Below are positions 1-6,216 of a DNA stretch of 10,644 nucleotides, piece by piece. Position numbers and translations under genes: made by a program. Under the pieces are notes generated by a model. That model was not told the DNA's origin. It saw nothing but the letters and a program-made list of their open reading frames with translations, and did no database searches. This DNA is from Acidobacteriota bacterium (lineage in GTDB: Bacteria > Acidobacteriota > JAAYUB01 > JAMOQF01): assembly GCA_027040585.1 (NCBI GenBank), contig JALULU010000152.1:1-10644 (forward strand), in the 5' to 3' direction. Numbering within the stretch: the stretch's first letter is position 1; every line of letters starts with the position of its first letter.

Positions 1-114
1 CCCTTAAAAACTCTTTTAATTACTCTCATATCGGAGTCGAAAATAAATCTTATAACTTTAAACTTTATTCTTATGTGAGGCTGAAATCTTTCAAAAAATG
101 AAAAATGTTAGGAG

Positions 115-134
115 AAAAAATTCTACTTTTAGAA
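115..134 (-). terminator. weak candidate terminator after the glycosyltransferase gene
   Basis: Read on the minus strand, a short dyad TTCTA-AAAG-TAGAA is followed at once by six T residues, 12 bases after the stop codon at 147-149. The stem is only 5 bp and AU-rich, so it would be a weak intrinsic terminator. Position at the end of a five-gene operon is the main support. The rest of 1-146 holds nothing I can call with confidence. Confidence 0.3.
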
Positions 135-146
135 CAACATTTAGAT

Positions 147-1142
147 TTAATTGTTATATATTCCTAAAAAAAATTTGCATACGTTGAAAATGCCTATTTT
201 TCTTTTACTTAGCACCTGTTTTCTTTTATACAAAAATTTTCCAAAATTTTTATATAAAAATGGTATTGCATTTAGAGATTTTCTTTCAAAAAACATACAA
301 TAAAGACAAGCAGCTATATCCCTAATGGAAAAGGGAATAAAAAAAATAAAATAAACAATAAATGGAATATTTTTAACCCTCAATAAAAATCTATTTTTAA
401 ATGAATGATAGTTGATTGTGCCTGGCACCTTTTTTCTGCTTTGAGGAATCACCTGTCTTTTGTGATAGGCTACTAAATCTGGGAAAAATTTAAATCTATA
501 GCCATATATTAACCCTCTTATTGAAATATCGGCATCTTCTCTATAAACAAAAAAATCCTCATCAAGATACTCCTTCCTACCATCAATAGTTATTGCAAGA
601 TCATTTAAAACTTTTCTATCCCAAATAGATAGAGCTCCACTAACTCCTCCCACAAAAATTTCTTTTTTATATTCTGAATTATCTTGCCTGGCACTTCCCC
701 TATCTAAATGTCTTTGAAAGGGAGTCCAATAAATACCTGCAGAATCGATTAAATTTGTAAAATTAAATTTTTCATCATATCTCATAAGTTTTGGTACTGG
801 TATTATTGTGCCTGGCACTTTTTTTATAATAGTTGATGTTTTATACAAAAAATCTTCTGGCAAAATGACATCTGGGTTAAGAAAAATTATATGAGTTCCA
901 TTTGAAATCTCAATTAAATTATTAATTGCCCTTGAAAAACCAATATTTTCGCCATTTCTTTTTATGAAATAAATACTCTCACTAAATTTTTCCAATACAT
1001 CAAGTGTTTTATCTTGTGAATTATTGTCCCATACGTAAACTTTAAAATTTTTGAAATTTTGATTAAATAAAGATTGAAGACATCTTTCAATATATTTTTT
1101 ACTGTTAAATGTTACGACTAAGACATCAAAAGAAATTTCCAT
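147..1142 (-). CDS. GT2 family glycosyltransferase (WbbL/rhamnosyltransferase-like)
   Basis: Inverting GT-A glycosyltransferase, expected to transfer a sugar from a nucleotide sugar during surface polysaccharide synthesis at the inner face of the membrane. From the ATG at 1142 it has 331 residues. Seen: N-terminal DVLVVTFNS strand, nucleotide-binding DNNS (39-42), the DXD-equivalent FLNPDV (87-92), then the GGVSGA segment and the acidic YREDADIS motif (200-207) typical of the rhamnosyltransferase-like branch. A hydrophobic stretch near 260-285 may anchor it. An in-frame TTG at 1154 would add four residues and overlap the preceding stop. The ATG lies one base after that stop, so coupled translation is likely; no Shine-Dalgarno site is visible. 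Last gene of the 3893-to-147 operon. It carries three copies of the dispersed repeat, read as VPGT (109-112), SARQ (150-153) and VPGT (239-242). The acceptor and donor sugars cannot be inferred. Confidence 0.93.
   Translation of the reverse strand: MEISFDVLVVTFNSKKYIERCLQSLFNQNFKNFKVYVWDNNSQDKTLDVLEKFSESIYFIKRNGENIGFSRAINNLIEISNGTHIIFLNPDVILPEDFLYKTSTIIKKVPGTIIPVPKLMRYDEKFNFTNLIDSAGIYWTPFQRHLDRGSARQDNSEYKKEIFVGGVSGALSIWDRKVLNDLAITIDGRKEYLDEDFFVYREDADISIRGLIYGYRFKFFPDLVAYHKRQVIPQSRKKVPGTINYHSFKNRFLLRVKNIPFIVYFIFFIPFSIRDIAACLYCMFFERKSLNAIPFLYKNFGKFLYKRKQVLSKRKIGIFNVCKFFLGIYNN
418..429 (-). repeat. dispersed RGTGYCAGGCAC repeat, copy 1
   Basis: Perfect copy, GGTGCCAGGCAC on the minus strand, preceded by six A and followed by AAT. 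It lies inside the glycosyltransferase gene and is translated as V-P-G-T within KKVPGTIN. Confidence 0.9.
685..695 (-). repeat. dispersed repeat, copy 2 (variant end)
   Basis: AGTGCCAGGCA on the minus strand, with A instead of C at the last core base. It is inside the glycosyltransferase gene and is read in the second frame as S-A-R-Q. The surrounding bases closely resemble copy 9, where the peptide is also SARQ. Confidence 0.75.
808..819 (-). repeat. dispersed repeat, copy 3
   Basis: AGTGCCAGGCAC on the minus strand, preceded by a long A run and followed by AATAAT. Third copy in the glycosyltransferase gene, translated as V-P-G-T in IKKVPGTIIPVPK. The position matches the variable loop before the conserved PKL(L/M)RYD segment of the family. 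Confidence 0.9.
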
Positions 1143-1143
1143 A

Positions 1144-1806
1144 TTATAAATCAAGTAAAATCTTTATTGCAGATTCCCTTTCTTTAGTAATTGCCGCCAC
1201 CAAAAAAAACTCAGATTTATTTAATTTCATATAAGGTTTATCCATAATAATTACGTCATTATACTCATTCTTTTTTATTAATCCCTCTTTAAATACCTTA
1301 TCCATAATCATTTCGAACATACTCTCATAAGTATATGGTTTTGGAGGCAATATATTATTCATTTTCATTAAATACATTCCCGCTCGCCAACTAAATAAAT
1401 CCACTAATTTAAAGAAATCTATTAATTCCTTTCTACTTCTTAGTTCATATTTAATATCATCTTTAGAATCTGCTATTTTTTGTAAAATATCATTTATTTG
1501 CCCGATGTCAAACGGAGTATCAAATGGCGGAACATTTTCAAGTAAATTTATTCCCCACAATAACACCCCAATTCTTTCACTTAGCCAAAAGCATTTTTTA
1601 CACTCCTCTTCCTTCCATGTGAGAGGAGATAAATTAAAAATATCATCAAACTCATTATCAAATTTTTTACCATAAATTTCAAAAAGGGGCTTTTCAAGAA
1701 TTTTTAAGATTTCATTTTCATTTTTTTCTTCTTCTAAAAAAGCTCTTCTATTTAAAATTGAATAATATGCTATTTTTTTTAAAACAAGTTCAACCTTCTT
1801 TATCAA
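1144..1806 (-). CDS. DUF4272-like protein of unknown function
   Basis: A 220-residue soluble protein without signal peptide or membrane segment. The arrangement WLSERIGVLLWGINLLENVPP (74-94), the segment LRSRKEL (122-128) followed by a helix ending in W140, and a late helix ending AITKERESAIKIL resemble DUF4272 proteins, whose biochemical role is unknown. The assignment rests on motif memory, so it is moderate. The start is a TTG at 1806 that overlaps the preceding TGA by four bases (TTGA), a typical coupled start; no nearby ATG exists. It sits between the NifX-like gene and the glycosyltransferase in one operon, and nothing in its sequence suggests metal binding beyond a CKKC pair (69-72). 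Confidence 0.8.
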   Translation of the reverse strand: MIKKVELVLKKIAYYSILNRRAFLEEEKNENEILKILEKPLFEIYGKKFDNEFDDIFNLSPLTWKEEECKKCFWLSERIGVLLWGINLLENVPPFDTPFDIGQINDILQKIADSKDDIKYELRSRKELIDFFKLVDLFSWRAGMYLMKMNNILPPKPYTYESMFEMIMDKVFKEGLIKKNEYNDVIIMDKPYMKLNKSEFFLVAAITKERESAIKILLDL

Positions 1807-2177
1807 TGCTCACATTCCCTATTTGAATGTTCACAAGGTTCATACCCTTTAATCTCACCACTTAAATAAGCATCCACGACCTTTTCTGCATCCCCTACAA
1901 ATCCAGTCACAACTTCTATGCCAAATCCTAAAAACATATCAACAGCCCTAGGACCCATTCCACCAGCTATAATAACATCTGCTCCATTCTGATGTATAAA
2001 TTGTGGAACAACACCTGGTTGATGATTAGAATAAAATGGATTTTCCACTACTTCATATTTTCTACCCTCTTTATCACCAATTGTTATGAAAAGATAATAG
2101 GGACATCTCCCAAAATGCATACTTACCTTACTATTTTTACCCTCATTGTTTTCTATCGCAACAGCAATCTTTTTCAT
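1803..2177 (-). CDS. NifX/NifB-type dinitrogenase iron-molybdenum cofactor family protein
   Basis: Small protein of the Nitro_FeMo-Co domain family (NifX, NafY, NifB C-terminal domain, MTH1175, Desulfovibrio orange protein). Members bind metal-sulfur clusters or cluster precursors. Seen: the SMHFGRCPYY segment (19-28) and the GGMGPRAVDMF segment (72-82), both family hallmarks, and a Cys/His-rich tail (C115, H117, C122, H124) that could bind metal. An ATG at 2189 lies in frame, but its own bases form the Shine-Dalgarno site GGAGGAA (2181-2187) for the ATG at 2177, which gives a normal 124-residue protein. It follows the second ferredoxin-ATPase by 14 bp. Nitrogen fixation itself is not implied, as no nif structural genes are present. 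A role in Fe-S or Mo/Cu cluster handling with the neighbouring ATPases is inferred. Confidence 0.93.
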   Translation of the reverse strand: MKKIAVAIENNEGKNSKVSMHFGRCPYYLFITIGDKEGRKYEVVENPFYSNHQPGVVPQFIHQNGADVIIAGGMGPRAVDMFLGFGIEVVTGFVGDAEKVVDAYLSGEIKGYEPCEHSNRECEH

Positions 2178-2180
2178 AAT

Positions 2181-2187
2181 TTCCTCC
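2181..2187 (-). promoter_or_regulatory. Shine-Dalgarno site that decides the NifX-like start
   Basis: GGAGGAA three bases upstream of the ATG at 2177 core spacing region (ATT between them). It overlaps the upstream in-frame ATG at 2189, which is therefore unlikely to be the real start. Confidence 0.7.
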
Positions 2188-2191
2188 ATTT

Positions 2192-3061
2192 CTATAATAA
2201 AGACGAAATATTATACCATACTTCTTCATACTTTCTTATAAGTGGACTACCAAATTCATTTAATGTTTTTAACTCTTTTAAACTATTTGGTATATCTTTA
2301 GAAAACGGTATTCTGCCTGACACCTTTATTTTATTTATCCTACAAAAATCTTCAATTTCATTTGAAAGATCTAAATTAACATCAAACCTATTTATTACAA
2401 CAGTTGATTTAATTTTAAAATGTTCTGTCAATTTCCATATCCTTTCAAGGTCATGAATAGAAGACTTCGTTGGCTCAGCAACTATTACAACAAGGTCTGT
2501 ACCAGTTATTGATGATATTACAGAGCAACCAATACCCGGAGGTCCATCAATTATGAAATATCTTTTATTTGAAAAGTTATCCCTTCCAAGAGTCCTAATT
2601 TTACTTACAAGGCGTCCAGAATTTTCTTCTCCTGGTATTAAATTGGCGTGAACAAAATCTCCAAATCTTGTTTTAGAAATATAAAAATAACCTGACAATC
2701 TTTCTTCTTTTTGTATGGCACCAAATTCACAAAAATAGTAGCATACCCCACAATAATCACAGCTGGATTCTTTTATGACATATTTTTCATTTTCATTTAA
2801 TATCGCATCAAAATTGCAAAGTTCAAAACACTTCCCACAGCCTGTACAAAGATCCTCATCAATTCTATATCTGTATCCACCAAAAAATTTTTCTTCTTTC
2901 AATACTTTTGGTTTCAGGACAATATGCATATTCGGGGCATCTACATCACAATCCATAATTAACTTATCCTCAACTATGGTGGAAAGATTTATTGCCAGAG
3001 TGGTTTTTCCAGTGCCACCTTTTCCGCTTACAATTACTATCTCTTTAGGTTTATCTGGCAT
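2192..3061 (-). CDS. MinD/Mrp-like P-loop ATPase with inserted 2[4Fe-4S] ferredoxin domain (second paralog)
   Basis: ATPase of the MinD superfamily carrying an inserted ferredoxin (COG1149 type), proposed to couple ATP hydrolysis to Fe-S or metal-cluster handling in the cytoplasm. Seen from the ATG at 3061 (289 residues): deviant Walker A GKGGTGKT (13-20), the DCDVDAPN segment after it, two ferredoxin motifs with C72, C75, C78, C82 and C101, C104, C107, C111, and IIDGPPG (170-176) as Walker B/switch. A TTG four codons upstream is also open, but the strong GGAGGTGA (3064-3071) lies between it and the ATG, so the ATG is chosen. It overlaps the end of the first paralog by 11 bp. One divergent repeat copy is read as VSGR (247-250), where the paralog has VLLK. 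Resembles the paired ATPases of the Desulfovibrio orange-protein locus. Confidence 0.94.
   Translation of the reverse strand: MPDKPKEIVIVSGKGGTGKTTLAINLSTIVEDKLIMDCDVDAPNMHIVLKPKVLKEEKFFGGYRYRIDEDLCTGCGKCFELCNFDAILNENEKYVIKESSCDYCGVCYYFCEFGAIQKEERLSGYFYISKTRFGDFVHANLIPGEENSGRLVSKIRTLGRDNFSNKRYFIIDGPPGIGCSVISSITGTDLVVIVAEPTKSSIHDLERIWKLTEHFKIKSTVVINRFDVNLDLSNEIEDFCRINKIKVSGRIPFSKDIPNSLKELKTLNEFGSPLIRKYEEVWYNISSLL
2313..2324 (-). repeat. dispersed repeat, copy 4 (most divergent)
   Basis: GGTGTCAGGCAG on the minus strand, two bases from the perfect form, then AAT. Translated as V-S-G-R in IKVSGRIPF. Since V-x-G-(R/E)-I-P is natural in this family, this copy could be partly coincidental. Confidence 0.5.
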
Positions 3062-3893
3062 TGTCACCTCCAAGAATTTTCTCCCAGATTTTTAAAAATT
3101 TGTTTTTATACTTTTCATCAATTTCCATTAAATTCTTACCCCTTGACCCTTCCCTTGCTATATTTATATCAAATGTGATTTTAAGCAAGACTTGAATCCC
3201 TTTTTCCCTGCAATATTCCTCTAATTCATCAATATTACCATTTACCTTATTTATAACTACACCGCATCTCTTTTTTGTGCCTGGCACCATTTCAACAACC
3301 CTTTTAAAATCACTTATACCATAGGGAGATGCTTCAGCCACAAATAAAATATAATCACTCTTTTCCATTACCGCTAAGGAAGGACAGGTACTTCCCGGTG
3401 GTCCATCTATAACTACAATTTCCGAATTTACATTTTTTAACACTTCTTTAATTAAATGAGTTGTTAAAGTTCCTCCAATATTTAATCTACCCTCTTTAAA
3501 CTTTAATTTTTCACTAATTACACCATATTTCACCTTTCCAATTTCTTTTTTCTTTTTTAAAAGCGCATCCTCAGGGCAAACTAAAAAGCATCCGCCACAA
3601 CTATGACACAAATTTTCAAAAATCAAGACAGAGCCCTTTAACTTCATTATTGCATTGTATTCACACAATTCAGCACATTTATGACACCCTGTGCATTTAT
3701 CTTTTATCAATTCTGGTACTTCAATATATACAGACTCTTCTCTTTCTATATCAGGTTTTAAAAATAAATAAACATCAGGTTCTTCAACATCACAGTCAAT
3801 AATTTCTATCTTCCCATCATATGAAAGGGCTAAAGAAGTTGAAATTAACGTTTTACCTGCTCCTCCTTTCCCACTTGAAACTGATACTATCAT
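3051..3893 (-). CDS. MinD/Mrp-like P-loop ATPase with inserted 2[4Fe-4S] ferredoxin domain (first paralog)
   Basis: Paralog of the next gene in the operon, 280 residues, same architecture. Seen: Walker A GKGGAGKT (8-15), DCDVEEPD (33-40), ferredoxin cysteines C67, C70, C73, C77 and C96, C99, C102, C106, IDGPPGSTCPS (162-172), and the VVINK nucleotide-specificity segment (212-216). All eight cluster ligands are present, so two [4Fe-4S] clusters are expected. The ATG at 3893 has an excellent Shine-Dalgarno site, AAGGAGG, and is the first gene of the operon. The repeat is read as VPGT (203-206). Aligned with the paralog from the conserved Asp to VVIN, both are 21 residues long, so the repeat replaced about four residues without an insertion. 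Role by context: partner of the two NifX-like proteins in metal-sulfur cluster chemistry (inference). Confidence 0.95.
   Translation of the reverse strand: MIVSVSSGKGGAGKTLISTSLALSYDGKIEIIDCDVEEPDVYLFLKPDIEREESVYIEVPELIKDKCTGCHKCAELCEYNAIMKLKGSVLIFENLCHSCGGCFLVCPEDALLKKKKEIGKVKYGVISEKLKFKEGRLNIGGTLTTHLIKEVLKNVNSEIVVIDGPPGSTCPSLAVMEKSDYILFVAEASPYGISDFKRVVEMVPGTKKRCGVVINKVNGNIDELEEYCREKGIQVLLKITFDINIAREGSRGKNLMEIDEKYKNKFLKIWEKILGGDNAR
3064..3071 (-). promoter_or_regulatory. Shine-Dalgarno site that decides the second ATPase start
   Basis: GGAGGTGA two bases before the ATG at 3061, located inside the 3' end of the preceding gene. It makes the ATG preferable to the TTG at 3073 and points to translational coupling. 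Confidence 0.7.
3277..3288 (-). repeat. dispersed repeat, copy 5
   Basis: Perfect GGTGCCAGGCAC on the minus strand, followed by an A run. Inside the first ferredoxin-ATPase, read as V-P-G-T in EMVPGTKKRCG, at a variable surface segment just before the VVIN motif. Confidence 0.9.
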
Positions 3894-3903
3894 AATTTCC
3901 TCC

Positions 3904-3930
3904 TTGACAATTTCAGCGAGAGATTATACA
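3904..3930 (+). promoter_or_regulatory. candidate sigma70-type promoter for the plus-strand NifX-like gene
   Basis: Perfect -35 TTGACA (3904-3909) and TATACA (3925-3930) with a 15-bp spacer, a little short. The start of transcription would fall near 3937, about 30 bases before the ATG at 3968. No TGGCAC-N5-TTGC (sigma54) element is present in this 74-bp gap. Confidence 0.45.
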
Positions 3931-3951
3931 ACAGATTGTTAAATAAATCTA
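3923..3951 (-). promoter_or_regulatory. candidate promoter for the five-gene minus-strand operon
   Basis: Perfect -10 TATAAT on the minus strand (3923-3928). The -35 at 17 bp spacing (TAGATT, 3946-3951) is poor. The -10 overlaps that of the opposite promoter, so the two transcripts would compete for, or share control at, the same few bases. Confidence 0.4.
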
Positions 3952-3967
3952 ACTTTTTGGAGGAAAA

Positions 3968-4315
3968 ATGAAAATAGCAATTTCAATCACAGCAGGTGGC
4001 ACAGAAGCAAAAGTAAGTAGCAGATTTGGAAGATGTCCTTTTTTTATGATATATGACATTGAAAATGATGAATATGAAATTATTCCAAATCCAGCAATTA
4101 ACTTAAGTGGAGGTGCTGGCTCAAAGGCAGCAGAAGTTATAATTGAAAAGGGTGCATCCGCAATAATTTCTGGAAATATTGGACCAAATGCTTATAGGGC
4201 ACTTAAAAGTGGAAACATTGAAATGTATCTGGCAAATGACAGTGCAGATATTAAAGAAACAATAGAAAAGTTCAAAAACGGCGAGCTTGAGAAATTTGAA
4301 ATGAAAGAAATGTAA
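3968..4315 (+). CDS. NifX/NifB-type dinitrogenase iron-molybdenum cofactor family protein (second copy)
   Basis: A 115-residue single-domain member of the Nitro_FeMo-Co family, related to the minus-strand copy at 1803-2177. Seen: SSRFGRCPFF (17-26), the alpha-beta core, and SGNIGPNAYRAL (68-79), the equivalent of GGMGPRAVDMF. It lacks the Cys/His tail of the other copy, so the two are not interchangeable in obvious metal ligands. The ATG has a strong GGAGG (3959-3963) five bases upstream. It is transcribed divergently from the ferredoxin-ATPase operon across 74 bp. The set of two NifX-like and two ferredoxin-ATPase genes on diverging transcripts resembles the orange-protein locus of Desulfovibrio, where a NifX-like protein carries a Mo-Cu-S cluster. 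That this one does too is inference. Confidence 0.93.
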   Translation: MKIAISITAGGTEAKVSSRFGRCPFFMIYDIENDEYEIIPNPAINLSGGAGSKAAEVIIEKGASAIISGNIGPNAYRALKSGNIEMYLANDSADIKETIEKFKNGELEKFEMKEM

Positions 4316-4318
4316 ATA

Positions 4319-4330
4319 GGTGCCAGGCAC
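4319..4330 (+). repeat. dispersed repeat, copy 6 (intergenic)
   Basis: Perfect GGTGCCAGGCAC followed by AAT, three bases after the TAA of the plus-strand NifX-like gene. It is on the plus strand, the same direction as the transcript it follows. Confidence 0.9.
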
Positions 4331-4394
4331 AATTTTTAATATTACAATTAAAATTACTAAAAGAATGTTTGGATTTAATTCAAAGGATAAACCG

Positions 4395-4432
4395 TTTGTG
4401 TGGCTTACCTCATAAAAAAGGTAAGCCACAAA
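4395..4432. terminator. long hairpin between convergent genes, possible bidirectional terminator
   Basis: Exact 11-bp arms GTGGCTTACCT (4400-4410) and AGGTAAGCCAC (4419-4429) around an 8-base loop. Skipping a 2-base GT bulge extends pairing to TTTGT/ACAAA. It sits between the convergent NifX-like gene (stop 4315) and the radical SAM gene (stop 4443). There is no T tract directly after either arm; on the plus strand a T7 run starts about 15 bases later. It is therefore not a textbook intrinsic terminator, but position and stability favour a role in 3' end formation. Confidence 0.55.
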
Positions 4433-4442
4433 TCTCAGGCAG

Positions 4443-6059
4443 TTATTTTTTTCTGTTTTTCATTCTCTCTTTATATTCTTCTGGAGTAATTGCAAATTCC
4501 TTTTCAATATTTTCTCTAAAAACTGGACCGGAATTATATGCACAAAATGGATAAAGTTTTCCATTAGGCGCTGCATAATGAATAACACATCTCTTTACTC
4601 TTTCAACATCATAGTTATATGAATCCATAAAGTGCATACCAGCAACTAATAACGTCTTATAAGTATAAGTCCCATCATTTTCACCCCTACCAGCATTCTT
4701 ATCAAGTAAGCCTTCAAGTGTTTGTAAAAACTTTTTAAATGTTAATCCTTCAGGCGCCTTATCTTCCCTGAAATATTTTTTAGCATCACTTAGCACGCTT
4801 GCACCACTAAAAAACTTATAAACTGACTTAAATCTTGCGTTTTCAAGTTTCCTTGCTTTTTTCTGCATATCATCAAGAAAATTTTTAATGTCTACAAACT
4901 GAGTAATTGGGGTTGGCCTTTTATTTTTATCAACAAAGAAATATGTTCCAATACCACATCCAGGATGACATGTAATAGCACATGTTCTTTCCCCTCTAAA
5001 GGCAGATACTAATTCACTAATTGGGGATGTAGCTGAAAGTGGAAACCAATCATCTTTGGTTGAATATCCAATCTTATTTACTTCATTTGCCATATCTGAC
5101 AGGGTAAATCTCATTTTCTCTCTTTCTTCTGTAGAAATTCTACCAGTTAAAGCTACTGGCTGATAACTAATACCAGATGACACATCTATATTTTCAAGTG
5201 CAAACTTAAAGATTTCACCAACCTGATCGTCATTTACACCACCAACAATTGTTGGAACGTAAACTATCTTAAGCCCAGCCTTGCGAACATTTTCAATGGC
5301 TTTATATTTAATATCAAGTAACTTCTCACTTCCTCTAATTATTTTATAGAGTTCAGGTCTAAGACCATCAAACTGCAAATAAAGAGTATGAAGTCCAGCC
5401 TCTTTAGACCTCATTGCAAAATCATAATCGGCAAATTTTATCCCATTTGTTGCAGCCTGAATATGTGAAAAGCCAAGATCTTTAGCTGCCTTAACAATCT
5501 CAAACCAATCCGGATGAATGGTTGGTTCTCCACCTGCAAATTGAACGATCCTACCAGCTACAGGCCTTTCAGCCCTTAAAGTTTTTAACATACCAACAAT
5601 TTGCTCATAAGTAGGTTCATAAATATAGCCCTGAACATTTGCATTTGCAAAACATATAGGGCAAGCAAGATTACATCTATTTGTTAGGTCAATATTTGCT
5701 AAAACTGTATGACTTATGTGAAGATTACAAAGTCCACATGAGTCAGGACAACCTGTAGCCTTTTCCATTGCCGGGTTTGAAACACCATCACCTACATCAT
5801 AGTGCCATTCAAGTGCTCTTTTATAAATATATGCATCCGAAAAAACTACATCTGTAAATTCACCATGCTCTTCACATTTCTTCTCCATCAAGACCTTACC
5901 GTCACTCTCAAAAACCCTTGCTTTAATCTTTTTTCCGCATTCTGGACATAAAGATATGGTTTCATATGGAAGTTTGTTAGGAGCGTGTTTATAATTTACG
6001 CCACATAGAGTCTTCCCATATTTTTGTTCTTCTTTTAATCCCAATGTTGTTGGTCCCAT
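4443..6059 (-). CDS. radical SAM protein of the MJ0619/Tes (tetraether lipid synthase-like) family
   Basis: 538-residue radical SAM enzyme. Seen: an N-terminal zinc-ribbon-like part with CPEC (38-41) and C62; a second cysteine group C104, C108, C111 with nearby H114; the radical SAM cluster motif CNLACPIC with C129, C133, C136; GGEPT (176-180) for SAM binding; and late cysteines C360, C364, C368 in TCAITCHPGCG plus C491 and C506. This many-cluster layout matches the MJ0619 family, which includes archaeal Tes, the enzyme that joins lipid tails by sp3 C-C coupling to make tetraethers. In bacteria, relatives have been linked to membrane-spanning lipids. Family is fairly sure; substrate is not. 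The ATG at 6059 has AAGGAGA upstream and its own promoter. Single-gene transcript by layout. It carries no dispersed repeat despite being one of the longest genes here. Confidence 0.93.
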   Translation of the reverse strand: MGPTTLGLKEEQKYGKTLCGVNYKHAPNKLPYETISLCPECGKKIKARVFESDGKVLMEKKCEEHGEFTDVVFSDAYIYKRALEWHYDVGDGVSNPAMEKATGCPDSCGLCNLHISHTVLANIDLTNRCNLACPICFANANVQGYIYEPTYEQIVGMLKTLRAERPVAGRIVQFAGGEPTIHPDWFEIVKAAKDLGFSHIQAATNGIKFADYDFAMRSKEAGLHTLYLQFDGLRPELYKIIRGSEKLLDIKYKAIENVRKAGLKIVYVPTIVGGVNDDQVGEIFKFALENIDVSSGISYQPVALTGRISTEEREKMRFTLSDMANEVNKIGYSTKDDWFPLSATSPISELVSAFRGERTCAITCHPGCGIGTYFFVDKNKRPTPITQFVDIKNFLDDMQKKARKLENARFKSVYKFFSGASVLSDAKKYFREDKAPEGLTFKKFLQTLEGLLDKNAGRGENDGTYTYKTLLVAGMHFMDSYNYDVERVKRCVIHYAAPNGKLYPFCAYNSGPVFRENIEKEFAITPEEYKERMKNRKK

Positions 6060-6091
6060 TTTTTCTCCTTATTTTTTTAATATAACAACTT

Positions 6092-6119
6092 ATTTTATTT
6101 TTAAAAGCAAGCTTGTCAA
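6092..6119 (-). promoter_or_regulatory. strong candidate promoter of the Tes-like radical SAM gene
   Basis: On the minus strand, perfect -35 TTGACA (6114-6119), 16-bp spacer, -10 TAAAAT (6092-6097, five of six). Transcription would start near 6085, leaving a leader of about 25 bases with the Shine-Dalgarno site. The dyad at 6128-6146 lies just upstream of the -35. Confidence 0.6.
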
Positions 6120-6127
6120 AACGTAAC

Positions 6128-6146
6128 TGTTCCATAGAAGGGAACA
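6128..6146. promoter_or_regulatory. TGTTCCAT dyad, candidate operator 1
   Basis: TGTTCC-ATAGAAG-GGAACA, a 19-bp inverted repeat with exact 6-bp arms (7 of 8 when extended), ending nine bases upstream of the radical SAM -35. Placement fits an activator or repressor site. The same half-site recurs three more times before the GGDEF gene. Confidence 0.5.
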
Positions 6147-6167
6147 ATTTTTATTTTTTTTATATAG

Positions 6168-6187
6168 TGTACCATGTATATGGAACA
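6168..6187. promoter_or_regulatory. TGTTCCAT dyad, candidate operator 2
   Basis: TGTACCAT-GTAT-ATGGAACA, a 20-bp inverted repeat with 7 of 8 arm positions paired. Same half-site as operator 1. Its right half (6180-6190) is also an exact 11-bp inverted match to 6206-6216. Confidence 0.5.
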
Positions 6188-6205
6188 GTATAGAAAACAA
6201 AATCC

Positions 6206-6216
6206 TACTGTTCCAT
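6206..6216 (+). promoter_or_regulatory. TGTTCCAT half-site, candidate operator 3
   Basis: TACTGTTCCAT, the exact reverse complement of 6180-6190, with 15 bases between. It has no dyad partner of its own on the right. It touches the candidate -35 of the GGDEF promoter. Confidence 0.4.

Noticed and set aside
1..29. Possible start of another minus-strand gene (ATG at 29, reading MRVIKRVFK to the window edge).
   Set aside because: Only nine codons are visible and there is no Shine-Dalgarno site, so it cannot be supported.
1992..2456. Plus-strand open frame of 154 codons.
   Set aside because: It lies opposite the NifX-like and ferredoxin-ATPase genes, has low-complexity composition and no ribosome site. 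Likewise frames at 2775-3095, 4121-4429, 4369-4554, 6504-6704, 7192-7380, 7526-7711 and 10171-10404 are shadows of real genes.
147..4315. A nitrogen-fixation (nif) cluster, suggested by the NifX-like proteins.
   Set aside because: No nifH, nifD, nifK, nifE, nifN or nifB-type gene is present. The family is widespread in non-fixing anaerobes.
4431..4442. TGCCTGAGA on the minus strand after the radical SAM stop as a twelfth, decayed repeat copy.
   Set aside because: Only the left half matches and the right half is lost, so it is no better than chance.
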